Source of the DNA: Prochlorococcus sp. AG-388-A04
GTDB taxonomy: Bacteria > Cyanobacteriota > Cyanobacteriia > PCC-6307 > Cyanobiaceae
DNA: 64,000 nt
NCBI GenBank assembly: GCA_003279935.1
Contig: QCGL01000001.1
Coordinates: forward strand, 105,849 to 169,848
Direction: 5' to 3'
Shown: positions 18,822-27,949 of the stretch, in pieces
Position numbering within the stretch: the stretch's first letter is position 1
Layout of the letters: each line of letters opens with the position of its first letter
Translations under genes and position numbers: made by a program
The notes under the pieces: generated by a model
Database searches by the model: none
What the model saw: only the letters and a program-made list of their open reading frames with translations
What the model was told of the DNA's origin: nothing

Positions 18822-19589
18822 TTAATTAGGTCTTATTGGTAGTTTCTTTTCAATAAGAAAAGATTTTATTTCATCTATAGTAAGTTTTTTATCATGAAGT
18901 AAAGATGCTAAAAGTGCTGCAGAGGCTTTACCTTTGGTAAAAACATCATAAATATCTTCTACTGAGCCTGCACCCCCAGAAGCAATCACAGGGATATTAA
19001 CCGCATTTGCAACTGTTTGAGTCAATAATAAGTCGTATCCATTTTGTGTCCCATCACCATCCATTGAAGTTAATAAAATTTCTCCAGCCCCTAATTCCTC
19101 AACTTTTTTTGCCCAACTTATTACATCTAAACCAGTATTCTCTCGTCCACCCTTAACATATACTTCCCATTCATTAGATTTATTAATTTTTTTTCTTGCA
19201 TCAATAGCAATAACTATACATTGTGTTCCAAAATTTGCAGAGCTTTTGGAAATTATGTCTGGATTTGTTACTGCAGAAGAATTTAAACTTACTTTATCTG
19301 CTCCTGCTCTTAAAAGATCATTAATTGAGTTGATCGAATTTATTCCACCACCAACAGTAAATGGAATTTTAACTGATTTCGCTGTTCTAGAAACAAGATC
19401 AACTAATGTTTTTCTATTTTCCACACTAGCTCTTATATCTAAAAATACTAATTCATCCGCTCCTGCTTCTGAGTATTTACAAGCTAATTCGACAGGGTCA
19501 CCAGAGTCTCTAAGGTTTACAAAATTAACACCTTTAACTACCCTTCCATTGGCTACATCTAAACAAGGAATTAAACGAAGAGCTACCAT
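18822..19589 (-). CDS. hisF: Imidazole glycerol phosphate synthase, cyclase subunit
   Basis: With HisH converts PRFAR and ammonia into IGP and AICAR. (beta/alpha)8 barrel of 255 residues: [19 protein letters not shown] (5-23) with catalytic D11, the first phosphate loop VGGGINS near 82, the second catalytic Asp in IAIDARK near 128-134 and the second phosphate site ASGGAGS near 204. No other his genes are near, as usual in cyanobacteria. Divergent from the DUF2862 gene with 59 bp between starts. Confidence 0.96.
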   Translation of the reverse strand: MVALRLIPCLDVANGRVVKGVNFVNLRDSGDPVELACKYSEAGADELVFLDIRASVENRKTLVDLVSRTAKSVKIPFTVGGGINSINSINDLLRAGADKVSLNSSAVTNPDIISKSSANFGTQCIVIAIDARKKINKSNEWEVYVKGGRENTGLDVISWAKKVEELGAGEILLTSMDGDGTQNGYDLLLTQTVANAVNIPVIASGGAGSVEDIYDVFTKGKASAALLASLLHDKKLTIDEIKSFLIEKKLPIRPN

Positions 19590-19648
19590 TTTAATAAAAA
19601 TTGTCCAAAGGCTGTTAATCTTGCATAATAGCTTCCATTTTACCTCTT

Positions 19649-19873
19649 ATGGCTGAAACAAAATTATTACCCAAAATTGGTAGTAAAGTTAAAATTAACA
19701 TTAACAAAGTTAAAGATAGATTACCTGCAAAGCTAATTGATCAAATAGCATCAAACCCAAGAGTTGTAACAACTGGATATAAAATGACCGATGGTAGAAG
19801 TATTGGTATTACTGTTAAATTACAAAATGGAGAGGAAAATTGGTTCTTCCCTGAAGAAATTGAGAAAGGTTAA
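19649..19873 (+). CDS. Small cyanobacterial DUF2862 protein
   Basis: 74 residues of a beta-rich, SH3-like appearance: KIGSKVKININKVKDRLP at the start, then VVTTGYKMTDGRSIGITVKLQNGEENWFFPEEI (in pieces, 41-71). This matches the small DUF2862 family common in cyanobacteria; it has no assigned function. It lies 9 bp before chlG on the same strand, so a shared transcript is likely, possibly a link to chlorophyll synthesis but that is inference. Confidence 0.8.
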   Translation: MAETKLLPKIGSKVKININKVKDRLPAKLIDQIASNPRVVTTGYKMTDGRSIGITVKLQNGEENWFFPEEIEKG

Positions 19874-19882
19874 ATATTAAAA

Positions 19883-20830
19883 GTGAATGATCCAAAACAA
19901 TTATTAGGAATTAAAGGGGCTTCAGAGACTTCGAGTATTTGGAAACTACGTATACAATTAATGAAGCCAATCACATGGATCCCTTTGATATGGGGGGTAA
20001 TCTGTGGAGCTGCCGCAAGCGGAAACTTTCAGTGGACAATAAGTAATGTTTTAGCCTCACTAGCATGCATGCTCATGAGCGGACCACTTCTAGCAGGTTA
20101 TACCCAAACTATTAATGATTTTTTTGATAGAGAAATTGACGCTATTAATGAACCTAATAGACCAATACCTTCTGGAAAGATTTCGATTAAGGAAGTAAAA
20201 ATTCAGATTTGGGTATTACTTATTGCTGGTTTAGTAGTCTCTTTTTTATTAGATTTATATGCAAAACATAGTTTTCCCTCTGTCTTTCTTCTGGCTTTAG
20301 GTGGGTCTTTAGTAAGTTATATCTATTCTGCTCCTCCTTTAAAATTGAAGCAAAATGGATGGCTAGGAAATTATGCTTTAGGAGCTTCATATATAGCTCT
20401 CCCATGGTGGGCGGGACAAGCCTTATTTGGGAAATTAACTATTATTACTGCATTACTAACTCTTGCTTATAGTCTTTCTGGACTCGGAATAGCAGTTATA
20501 AATGATTTCAAAAGTGTTGAAGGGGATTCAAAACTAGGATTGAATTCGTTACCTGTAATATTTGGAATTAAAAATGCTAGTAGAATAAGTGCTGGTCTCA
20601 TTGACATTTTTCAATTAGCAATGGTTATCGTATTAATTGTTATTGGACAACATTTAGCATCAGTAATTTTAGTTTTACTGGTAATTCCTCAAATTACATT
20701 TCAAGATATGTGGTTACTAAGAGACCCGTTAAAATTTGATGTCAAATACCAGGCAAGTGCTCAGCCATTTCTTATAACTGGAATGTTAGTCACCGCTTTA
20801 GCAATAGGACATAGTTTTTTAGTAGCTTAA
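19883..20830 (+). CDS. chlG: Chlorophyll synthase (divinyl chlorophyllide geranylgeranyl/phytyl transferase)
   Basis: Esterifies chlorophyllide with the isoprenoid alcohol, the final step of chlorophyll synthesis, in the thylakoid membrane. UbiA-family membrane enzyme of 315 residues. The first Asp motif is N78-D79-x2-D82-x3-D86 within NDFFDREIDAINEPNRPIPSG; the second is NDFKSVEGDSKLGLNSLPV near 212-230. Starts with GTG 19883. The NEPNRPIPSG signature separates ChlG from other prenyltransferases such as ctaB. The PBP gene starts 2 bp after its stop codon. Confidence 0.95.
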   Translation: MNDPKQLLGIKGASETSSIWKLRIQLMKPITWIPLIWGVICGAAASGNFQWTISNVLASLACMLMSGPLLAGYTQTINDFFDREIDAINEPNRPIPSGKISIKEVKIQIWVLLIAGLVVSFLLDLYAKHSFPSVFLLALGGSLVSYIYSAPPLKLKQNGWLGNYALGASYIALPWWAGQALFGKLTIITALLTLAYSLSGLGIAVINDFKSVEGDSKLGLNSLPVIFGIKNASRISAGLIDIFQLAMVIVLIVIGQHLASVILVLLVIPQITFQDMWLLRDPLKFDVKYQASAQPFLITGMLVTALAIGHSFLVA

Positions 20831-20831
20831 A

Positions 20832-22595
20832 GTGAATGGAATAAAATATAAATATTTTATTTTTAGCTCCTCAATATTTATTTTCTTTGTCATATTTTTC
20901 CCCATACTTAATTTAATTAGGATTACTTTAAATTTTGACCCACTTAAAATAAATACTTCAAAATCAATATCCTATTCTTATGAAATATTCTCTTCTGATA
21001 ATAAAACATTAAGAAAATTAAGTCGAAAATTCGATGTTCTTGATAATACAAATGCGATACCCTTTTTTCTAAAGTATTCTTTTATCTCTGGTGAGGATAA
21101 AAGATTTTTTAACCATAATGGAATTGACTTAATAGGTTTATCCAGAGCCTTTATTAGTAATATTCAGAGCGGATACTTTAAAGAGGGTGGAAGCACTATT
21201 ACTCAGCAAGTAGCAAGATTAATTTTCTTAAATAATGATTTAAGTTTTCAAAGAAAAATTAAAGAAATAATAATTTCCTTAGTATTAGAATTGAAATTCA
21301 GTAAAAATCAAATTTTAAAATTATATTTAAATAATATTTACTTAGGATCAGGAGCTTATGGTATTAATGAAGCCTCCCAAGTTTATTTTGGAAAATTTAT
21401 AACGGAATTATCATTATCTGAGATTGCCTTAGTAGTTGGATTAGCACCTGCTCCCTCAATTTATTCGCCTTATGAAAATATCGATTTAGCTATTAAAAAA
21501 AGAAATAAAATTTTAAAAGATATGTATATTGATGGCTACATATCTTTAGACGAGAGAAATAAAGCCCTAAAGGAAAAAGTTAAATTAAATTATTCAATAA
21601 ATAGTAAAGATTCTAAAGATAATTTATTAGTAAATTTCATTCTCAAGGAAACAAATAACAAAATCAAAAATCATAAAAAGTACAAATATTTAAGGATAAA
21701 ATCGAGCATAAATAAAGATTGGCAGGAAATAGGACAAAAAATTTCTAGGTCTATAGGGCCTAATAATATTGAAACAGCATTGTTATCAATAGAATCCAAT
21801 AGCGGTTTAATTAGAACAATGATAACTAGTAAGAATCCAAGAATAAACGAATTTAATAGAGTTACCTCAGCCATAAGGCCTTTAGGTTCAACTTTTAAAA
21901 TTATTCCATATACTGCAGCATTAAAAGAAGGTATAAAATTAAGTGATAAATTCGAAGATTTACCTAAGTGCTGGAAAGATTATTGTCCCAAAAATTTTTC
22001 TGAAATTTATCGAGGTAAGATATCTTTAATAGATTCTTTTAAAACCTCTTCAAATATAGTTCCACTAAAAATTTCTAGTAATATAGGTCTTAAAAAAATT
22101 ATAAATCAAGCTAATTTATTTGGCCTAGGGTATGAACAACCGCTTGAAGAATTTCTACCATTAGCTATCGGATCTTATGGAGATAGCCTCCTAAATATTA
22201 CAAATGCCTATGCAACTCTGAATAGCAATGGGAATCTATATAAGCCAAGCATTATTGAAAAAATAGAATCAAATAATTATGAATTAATTTGGGAAAATAA
22301 ATTTATTCATGAGAAGATATTAGATTCCGAAGTAAACAAAAGCCTAAATAATCTACTTGAAAAATCAGTTTCGGAAGGTACTTCGATAGCAGCCTCAATT
22401 AAAGGAGAAAGAGTATATGGCAAGACAGGAACTTCTGACGGAAACAGGGATCTTTGGTTTATTGGTTCAATTAATAATCTTACTACCGGAGTTTGGATAG
22501 GTTTTGATGAAAACAAAGAAACTAAGTTATCTAGCGGTAATGCAGCTTATTTTTGGAAAAAGTTCATAAGTAAAATATATGATTTAGAGATTTAA
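20832..22595 (+). CDS. Bifunctional penicillin-binding protein (class A, GT51 + transpeptidase)
   Basis: Polymerises glycan strands and cross-links peptides in peptidoglycan. One N-terminal membrane anchor at about 8-31. The GT51 domain has catalytic E88 in SGEDKRFFNHNGID and the GGSTITQQVARL box at 119-130. The transpeptidase has S353-T-F-K356, the SSN triad member (TSSNIVP near 395) and K531-T-G-T. At 587 residues, without an obvious C-terminal extension, it is compact and closest in build to PBP1C/PbpC-type enzymes. GTG start 2 bp after the chlG stop suggests coupling with pigment synthesis transcription, an unusual pairing. Confidence 0.9.
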   Translation: MNGIKYKYFIFSSSIFIFFVIFFPILNLIRITLNFDPLKINTSKSISYSYEIFSSDNKTLRKLSRKFDVLDNTNAIPFFLKYSFISGEDKRFFNHNGIDLIGLSRAFISNIQSGYFKEGGSTITQQVARLIFLNNDLSFQRKIKEIIISLVLELKFSKNQILKLYLNNIYLGSGAYGINEASQVYFGKFITELSLSEIALVVGLAPAPSIYSPYENIDLAIKKRNKILKDMYIDGYISLDERNKALKEKVKLNYSINSKDSKDNLLVNFILKETNNKIKNHKKYKYLRIKSSINKDWQEIGQKISRSIGPNNIETALLSIESNSGLIRTMITSKNPRINEFNRVTSAIRPLGSTFKIIPYTAALKEGIKLSDKFEDLPKCWKDYCPKNFSEIYRGKISLIDSFKTSSNIVPLKISSNIGLKKIINQANLFGLGYEQPLEEFLPLAIGSYGDSLLNITNAYATLNSNGNLYKPSIIEKIESNNYELIWENKFIHEKILDSEVNKSLNNLLEKSVSEGTSIAASIKGERVYGKTGTSDGNRDLWFIGSINNLTTGVWIGFDENKETKLSSGNAAYFWKKFISKIYDLEI

Positions 22596-22614
22596 TAATA
22601 AAATACTTTATTTT

Positions 22615-23928
22615 TTATTTATAAGAAATTTTTGCTGCATAAAATCCATCTCCTGGTTCATCAAATTTCGGTAAGATTTGTTTTTCACTATCTAATTTAA
22701 TTTCCTTATTTTTTGTCAAAAATCTTTTAATTAGAAAATTATTTTCTTCAGGACATATTGTACAAGTTGAATAAACTAAAGTTCCATTTCTTTTTAAAAG
22801 AGGTAAAACGCTTTCTAATAATCTTTCCTGTAAAAGAATTAATTGATTTATTTTATCCTTACTTAAAGACCATCTTGAATCAGGATTTCTTGCTAAGGTT
22901 CCAATCCCTGAACATGGAGCATCAATTAAGATTTTATCAAAATAAGAGATAAGATTTGGTTGAATATCAACTAAATTAGTAGCATCAGCTTTCAAAGTTT
23001 TAACACTTTTTATATTTAATCTTTCCAAATTTGATTGAAGTATTTTCAATCTTTTTTCTGATCTATCAACAGCTAAGATTTCAGCATCATCATTAGCTAA
23101 CTGAGCTAAATGAGTTGTTTTACTTCCTGGGGCAGAGCAGGCATCAAGAATCTTTTCCCCTTTCATTGGATTTAAAAGAGGAGCGACCCATTGAGAAGAT
23201 CTATCTTGGACTACCCACAGCCCATCGCTGTAGCCAGGGAGTTTTTTAATAGACCTTGGATTAGAATTTAAGGCGATCCCATTTTTTAATTGACTGATTG
23301 CGGTAGCATTAATATTACATTCAGCAAGTTCATTCAAAAATTTATTTAAATCAGTTTTAAGAGAATTAATTCGCAAATCAATTGAAGGTTTTTTATTAAA
23401 TGCCTTGGCGATATTTTTAGCTTCTTTTATTCCTACCCAATTAACAATTTCTTTTACAAGCCATATTGGTAATGACTCAAGAGAAGACAATCTCTCTATT
23501 TCATCTGAGGATATTTTTGGGACATGTTCTTTTTCTATATTTCTAACGGTATTTCGTAATATTGCGTTTACAGTTCCAGCCAAACCTTTTAAATCAGTTT
23601 TCTTTGCAACTTCTACAGTTGAAGAAATAGCTGCAGAAAATGGAATTTTATCCATTTTTAATAATTGATATAAACCTATATGTAAAAGCCATCTTAGTTT
23701 TGGTGGTTGCTTAGTATGAGAAAGTTTTGATGTATGGTCTATCCAAAGATCAAGGAATTTTCTATACCTAATACATCCAAAAGATAATTCCGTTATGAAT
23801 GCTATATCTAATGAATTGAACTCATAATTTTTTAATACCTTTTCTAGAGCATGATCTGAATAAATTCCTGAACTTACTTTTAATAGAATTTCCCAAGATG
23901 CTTTTCTTTGAAGGTACCCTTTAATCAA
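22615..23928 (-). CDS. rsmB: 16S rRNA (cytosine-5)-methyltransferase RsmB/Sun
   Basis: Methylates C967 of 16S rRNA. N-terminal NusB-like RNA-binding domain (1-135), then the methyltransferase: SAM motif DACSAPGSKT at 262-271, DAPCSGIG with Cys 339 and VYSTCTICPEEN with the catalytic Cys 389. 437 residues is the normal length. Convergent with the PBP gene (19 bp between stops). The two tiny ORFs upstream (23988-24247) are on the same strand and may share its transcript. Confidence 0.94.
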   Translation of the reverse strand: MIKGYLQRKASWEILLKVSSGIYSDHALEKVLKNYEFNSLDIAFITELSFGCIRYRKFLDLWIDHTSKLSHTKQPPKLRWLLHIGLYQLLKMDKIPFSAAISSTVEVAKKTDLKGLAGTVNAILRNTVRNIEKEHVPKISSDEIERLSSLESLPIWLVKEIVNWVGIKEAKNIAKAFNKKPSIDLRINSLKTDLNKFLNELAECNINATAISQLKNGIALNSNPRSIKKLPGYSDGLWVVQDRSSQWVAPLLNPMKGEKILDACSAPGSKTTHLAQLANDDAEILAVDRSEKRLKILQSNLERLNIKSVKTLKADATNLVDIQPNLISYFDKILIDAPCSGIGTLARNPDSRWSLSKDKINQLILLQERLLESVLPLLKRNGTLVYSTCTICPEENNFLIKRFLTKNKEIKLDSEKQILPKFDEPGDGFYAAKISYK

Positions 23929-23987
23929 TGTATAAAATCTTGTTTAGTAATATATGCTAAATATACTATTAATTATGAATATTGTTC

Positions 23988-24125
23988 TTAGCTATTAATT
24001 GAAGTATTAAACCAAATAAAACCAAGAACACTAACTAAGGTTAAATTGAATCCCAAAAATATAAAGATGTTAAGAGAATGGACTTTTTCTCTTGAAAATA
24101 ATTTATTTTTTTTATTTTTTTTCAT
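23988..24125 (-). CDS. 45-residue single-helix membrane peptide
   Basis: Starts with ATG 24125, MKKNKKNKLFSREKVHSL, followed by one strongly hydrophobic helix (about residues 19-41, IFIFLGFNLTLVSVLGFIWF) and a short NTSINS tail. The Lys-rich N-terminus predicts an N-in orientation. The ATG overlaps the TGA of the upstream mini-ORF (ATGA), and 59 bp separate its stop from the rsmB start. I do not recognise a named family; it is not one of the standard small photosystem subunits. Coding status rests on the coupling, the typical membrane-peptide composition and lack of another use for the space. Confidence 0.5.
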   Translation of the reverse strand: MKKNKKNKLFSREKVHSLNIFIFLGFNLTLVSVLGFIWFNTSINS

Positions 24126-24247
24126 TTGTAATTAGAACAAAAAGTTAAAGAGGTTAAAAGTGAGTCCCCATTTATTTTTTCTAAATCAATAACCTTTCTA
24201 GCTGCGAAAGGAATTAATTCTTTTAGATCACTTAATTTAAAATACAA
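24122..24247 (-). CDS. Possible 41-residue soluble peptide, TTG start
   Basis: Open from a stop at about 24260 to the TGA at 24122-24124. The only usable start is TTG 24247, giving a 41-residue peptide that begins MYFKLSDLKELIPFAARKVI and ends TSLTFCSNYK. The reading looks like a genuine amphipathic protein fragment and the stop is coupled to the next ORF by an ATGA overlap. There is no ribosome-binding site, so this could instead be the relic of a longer gene. Confidence 0.35.
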   Translation of the reverse strand: MYFKLSDLKELIPFAARKVIDLEKINGDSLLTSLTFCSNYK

Positions 24248-24428
24248 ATTAGTTATCCAATCTAAATTTCAAAAAAGTAAACAAAAGAGTGAAATTTGCA
24301 CCAAGTTAGAGTTATTTTAGATTAATCAAAGATCAATATTACTATAAATCTAACACGTGTTTTTAATATTTATTAATATCATTAGATTCTCTTAAGTTTT
24401 AAAATTGACTATAAATTTAGTGTTTAAT

Positions 24429-25919
24429 TTAATAAAGATTACTTATAAATTCCTCAGCTATTCTTAAATGACCATTTAGCTTTTCGTCACTCATTTTATC
24501 TAAATTTCTCGTTAACATAGCAAGTCTATATTGTTTTCTAAAATAAGTTTCATTATCTTTTATAAATTTCCAAAACAAACCATCCCAGATTGAACACCAA
24601 GGACCACTTTTATAATCAGACATTTTTTTCACATAATTTGAGCTAGAAATATAAGGTTTTGTTGAAAAGATTCCTCCATCGCTAAACTGACTCATTCCAT
24701 AAACATTAGGGACCATTACCCAATCATAAGAATCTATAAACATTTCCATAAACCATTTATAAACATGATCAGGATGTATACGACATAAAAGCATAAAGTT
24801 ACCTATTATCATAAGCCTCTCAATATGATGGCAATAACCGTATTTAATAATATTATTTATGACGATATCGACTGGATCGATTCCTGTGCTTCCCTTATAG
24901 AAACACTCAGGCATAGGCTTATTATCAAAATTCCAAAAATTAGTAGTACGCATTTGGGTACCATATTTTTCATAAACTAAGCAAATAAATTCTCTCCATC
25001 CAACTATTTGACGAATAAAACCTTCTAGAGAGTTAATAGGAACTTTATTTTTTTCACAATAAGTTAATGCCTTATCTATAACTTCTTTTGCAGTCAATAA
25101 ACCGCTATTTAAAAGAGGGGAAAGTAAACTATGCCATAAAAAGACTTTTTCCTTACTAATTGCATCTTCATAATCGCCAAATAAAGAAAATCTATTTTCG
25201 AAAAAATCATGAAGCCAACTATCAGCTTCTTCGAAAGTAGTTGGATATATAAAATAATTACTTTCACCTATAAACTCAATCTGTAAATTAGAAATTATCT
25301 TTTCAGCATGAATTACAAACTGATTTTTTGGAAATTTTGGGATTTCAGGAATGTTTATATTCTTGGGTAATTTTTTTCTATTTAATTCATCAAAACTCCA
25401 TTTACCTCCTTGAGGTGAGCCATCAGGATTCAATAATATATTTTGACTTCTTCTTTGATTCTCATAAAATCTACCCATCAAGGGTTTTTTGGAATTAGAT
25501 TTAAAAGACTCTCGTAAGTCTTCATTAGTTACAAACATTGGGGATTGGAAAACTTGTAATTTAAGATTGTTGGCTTCAACAAATCTATTTATCCTCTTCA
25601 TAATTAAAAAATCATGAGGATTTATAATATTTATCTTTTGATATTTTCCTTGCAAATATTTTGATAAATACTCTACGGTGGAAAGATTATTTTTATTCTC
25701 AATATAAATAACTTTAAATCCTGAATTTTGCAGATATTTTTTATATGCAAGCATTGAAGCTTTATGGAAAATTAATTTATTTTTGTGGTTAATTGACTTT
25801 TGAAATTTATCATTACCAAAAAATAATGAATCTTCAATAATCAAAATTTCACAACTTAACTCCAAGAGTGAGCTTTCTCTAAAAAGTTGATTTGGAAATA
25901 TGATCGATATCTGATTCAT
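24429..25919 (-). CDS. Cryptochrome/photolyase-related protein (FeS-BCP clade, Fe-S site degenerate)
   Basis: 496 residues of the deoxyribodipyrimidine-photolyase-related group (prokaryotic 6-4 photolyase/CryB type), flavoproteins that repair UV photoproducts with blue light. Diagnostic stretches: [15 protein letters not shown] (361-375), [21 protein letters not shown] (397-417, in part) and [18 protein letters not shown] (419-436). Classical members have four Cys binding a 4Fe-4S cluster, three of them right after MSDY. Here the segment is [18 protein letters not shown] with only C442, and the upstream ligand region ([12 protein letters not shown]) has none, so the cluster should be absent. 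Last gene of a four-gene operon; ATGA overlap with the DUF2256 ORF. Confidence 0.88.
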   Translation of the reverse strand: MNQISIIFPNQLFRESSLLELSCEILIIEDSLFFGNDKFQKSINHKNKLIFHKASMLAYKKYLQNSGFKVIYIENKNNLSTVEYLSKYLQGKYQKINIINPHDFLIMKRINRFVEANNLKLQVFQSPMFVTNEDLRESFKSNSKKPLMGRFYENQRRSQNILLNPDGSPQGGKWSFDELNRKKLPKNINIPEIPKFPKNQFVIHAEKIISNLQIEFIGESNYFIYPTTFEEADSWLHDFFENRFSLFGDYEDAISKEKVFLWHSLLSPLLNSGLLTAKEVIDKALTYCEKNKVPINSLEGFIRQIVGWREFICLVYEKYGTQMRTTNFWNFDNKPMPECFYKGSTGIDPVDIVINNIIKYGYCHHIERLMIIGNFMLLCRIHPDHVYKWFMEMFIDSYDWVMVPNVYGMSQFSDGGIFSTKPYISSSNYVKKMSDYKSGPWCSIWDGLFWKFIKDNETYFRKQYRLAMLTRNLDKMSDEKLNGHLRIAEEFISNLY

Positions 25920-26047
25920 ACTAATGACTTTCTATTTCTACATCTATTAGAACAGTATTTAACTTCCTTCCAACAATCTTTCCATTTTTTGCGCCAATTA
26001 AATGGCCTGTTGCAAACGGGGCATATTTTGCTTGGTAGGATTTTCAA
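25916..26047 (-). CDS. DUF2256 small cysteine-rich protein
   Basis: 43 residues starting at TTG 26047: [20 protein letters not shown], then [20 protein letters not shown] and SLV. The two C-x2-C / C-x3-C clusters and the FNWRKKW core match the DUF2256 family, small putative Zn proteins that often neighbour cryptochrome/photolyase genes. It begins 3 bp after the TIGR03643 stop (same frame) and its TGA overlaps the photolyase ATG by 4 bp, so it is sandwiched in a coupled operon. It may be missed by automatic calling because of its size and TTG start. Confidence 0.85.
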   Translation of the reverse strand: MKILPSKICPVCNRPFNWRKKWKDCWKEVKYCSNRCRNRKSLV

Positions 26048-26050
26048 AAT

Positions 26051-26287
26051 TTAAAATTTTCTTTTATGAGTAGATTTAAATCTAGTTGAATCTTTAAGTT
26101 CCATATGTTTTGTTTTTCTTCCAGAAACTCTTTTTCTCCAAACTTTAAATGATTTTGGCTTAAGATTGTTTCTCATTATTTTAATAGCATCTTCTTCTTT
26201 TAAACCAAATTGATACTCTATCGCTTCAAAAGGAGTTCTATCTTCCCAACACATCTCGATTAATCTATCTATGTCAATAATTTCCAT
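26051..26287 (-). CDS. TIGR03643 family small protein
   Basis: 78 residues: IDRLIEMCWEDRTPFEAIEYQFGLKEEDAIKIMRNNLKPKSFKVWRKRVSGRKTKH, shown here only as key blocks (WEDRTPFEAI, FGLKE, RNNLKP, FKVWRKRV). This is the TIGR03643 signature, a helix-turn-helix-like basic protein with unknown role that commonly sits beside FeS-BCP photolyases and DUF2256. Two bp separate its start from the DUF393 gene stop. Its basic C-terminus fits nucleic-acid contact, which is inference. Confidence 0.85.
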   Translation of the reverse strand: MEIIDIDRLIEMCWEDRTPFEAIEYQFGLKEEDAIKIMRNNLKPKSFKVWRKRVSGRKTKHMELKDSTRFKSTHKRKF

Positions 26288-26289
26288 TT

Positions 26290-26682
26290 TTATTGCTTAC
26301 ATTCAGAAGTACAGAGTTTTTCAATATTTGATCTGCCAGTAATTTTAAGTCTGTATTTTGCCCAATATTTGTAAAATAACCTCAAAACCGGAGCAAAGAA
26401 TTCAATTTTTAAAGGATAGTAAACCCACCCTAACCCTATTAACTCATATGAATATGCTAATACGTCTAAACCTTTGATAATATTTCCATTATCTAAAATC
26501 CCATGAAGATTTGACATTGCTTCTACATATGAGATGTCCTTAAAAAGACTAGGATTATAATTAATATTGTTGATATCAACAAAGTCAATTTTATTTAACT
26601 CGTCTTTGCTTTTTAAGAAATTAGTTTCTCTAAGACATAATGGACAACCACCATCGAATAAAAAGATTAATTTATTTTGCAT
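26290..26682 (-). CDS. DCC-family (DUF393) thiol-disulfide oxidoreductase-like protein
   Basis: 130 residues. The family mark is DGGCPLC at 10-16, with C13 and C16 as the putative redox pair, followed by FLKSKDELNKIDFVDI and a C-terminal LRLFYKYWAKYRLKITGR block. DCC proteins have a thioredoxin-like fold with an unproven oxidoreductase role. First gene of the minus-strand operon DUF393 - TIGR03643 - DUF2256 - photolyase, all with gaps of 3 bp or less or overlaps. Confidence 0.85.
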   Translation of the reverse strand: MQNKLIFLFDGGCPLCLRETNFLKSKDELNKIDFVDINNINYNPSLFKDISYVEAMSNLHGILDNGNIIKGLDVLAYSYELIGLGWVYYPLKIEFFAPVLRLFYKYWAKYRLKITGRSNIEKLCTSECKQ

Positions 26683-26847
26683 CTTACCTTTTTATTTAAA
26701 TATAAAATTTAAATAACTTTTTTGTGGACAATTAAAAATTAAAAAATTTTTACGAACGTTACTGATAGATTTTCAAAAGAAGCTTTATAAATCCTTAATA
26801 ATTTCTTTCTCTAATTCAATCAAAATTTTCCTAGTGTATAAATTAAT

Positions 26848-26877
26848 AACCATTGATTAAGGGATACATCAATGGTT
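26848..26877. terminator. Perfect 10-bp stem hairpin
   Basis: Inverted repeat aaccattgat / atcaatggtt with a 10-nt spacer, starting 8 bp beyond the stop codon of the 26885-27088 gene. No long T-run follows on either strand, so it is a weak intrinsic terminator or an mRNA 3'-end stabiliser. Confidence 0.5.
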
Positions 26878-26884
26878 TAAATTT

Positions 26885-27088
26885 TTAATCGTCTAAAAGA
26901 TGAACTCCTTCTCCAATATCTGGAGCGAATTTACAATATTTTTCGAACACAATTCCAACTCCTCTCATCTTCTCTCCAAGCTCATCGTTGAATTGTTTCC
27001 ATTCTTTTGATTCATTCTCTGGTAACGTCCAGCCCTGGGCTTCCACCATACTCGTTATAACCGTGTAATCCCATTCAATGTAAGCCAT
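26885..27088 (-). CDS. Conserved-looking 67-residue cyanobacterial protein
   Basis: Acidic protein, MAYIEWDYTVITSMVEAQGW at the N-terminus and ending FAPDIGEGVHLLDD. It has no membrane segment or signal. The composition (Trp 3, many Glu/Asp) and even codon use suggest a real gene. It stands alone with AT-rich flanks and a downstream hairpin. I do not recognise the family and give no function. Confidence 0.7.
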   Translation of the reverse strand: MAYIEWDYTVITSMVEAQGWTLPENESKEWKQFNDELGEKMRGVGIVFEKYCKFAPDIGEGVHLLDD

Positions 27089-27258
27089 TTAATCTCGTCT
27101 AAATTACTAAAATATTATAAACTAAATAACCGATTAATTAATCTATAGATTGAATTTGAAGTAATATAAAATTAATCATTTAAAACTTTAAAAAATTTAT
27201 ATTTTAAATTATATTTTTTGGAACGAATATAATTAAATTAACTTTAAACATTTTTAAG

Positions 27259-27930
27259 ATGTCAATTTTGCCAAGAAGATTTGAGCGAATAAAAAATGTT
27301 TTAAATTGCAGAATGAAAAACTTAACGGTTCTGGTAGAGGCAGTAAATAAGCCACACAATTTATCTGCGATATTAAGAACATGTGATGCGGCGGGAGTTT
27401 TTGAAGCAAATTTTATTAGTGAAAAAGATAAAGTTAAAACTTTTAACAGTACAGCTCAAGGCAGTCAAAAATGGGTCAAATTAAATAATCATGAGACAAC
27501 AATTTCTGCAGTATCTGAACTAAAAAAGAAAGGTTTTAAATTATATGGAACAACACTAAATAAGAGATCAACTGATTACAGGAATTTTGACTATTCAGAA
27601 AATACTTGTTTTGTTTTAGGAGCAGAAAAGTGGGGTTTAAGTGATCAACTAATTTCAAAAGTTGATGAATCAATCTTCATTCCAATGTCAGGAATGGTTC
27701 AATCTTTGAATGTTTCAGTAGCAGCTTCTATTTTACTTTTTGAAGCTATTCGACAAAGAAAAAGTAAGAGTTTACTTCCTCTTAAAGGAGAAGGTTTAAG
27801 TGCAGAGGAATACGAAAAAACATTATTTGAATGGAGTTATCCTGAGTTAGCTTCTATATACAGAAAGTCTGGAAATAAATATCCAAAGATGAATCAGTAT
27901 GGAGAAATTAATGAAGTTGTTAATAACTAA
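27259..27930 (+). CDS. trmH: tRNA (guanosine(18)-2'-O)-methyltransferase, SpoU family
   Basis: Methylates the ribose of G18 in tRNA. SPOUT motifs: NLTVLVEAVNKPHNLSAILRTCDAAG (22-47, with N and the conserved Arg 41), FVLGAEKWGLSD near 116-127 and the knot motif GMVQSLNVSVAASILLFEAIRQR near 145-167. 223 residues with the C-terminal extension seen in TrmH. Convergent with the permease gene downstream (19 bp). Confidence 0.9.
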   Translation: MSILPRRFERIKNVLNCRMKNLTVLVEAVNKPHNLSAILRTCDAAGVFEANFISEKDKVKTFNSTAQGSQKWVKLNNHETTISAVSELKKKGFKLYGTTLNKRSTDYRNFDYSENTCFVLGAEKWGLSDQLISKVDESIFIPMSGMVQSLNVSVAASILLFEAIRQRKSKSLLPLKGEGLSAEEYEKTLFEWSYPELASIYRKSGNKYPKMNQYGEINEVVNN

Positions 27931-27949
27931 AAAATATTAAAATTAACTT

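Noticed and set aside
24352..24361. Palindrome AACACGTGTT
   Set aside because: Ten-bp palindrome downstream of a gene end; too short and without context for an operator.
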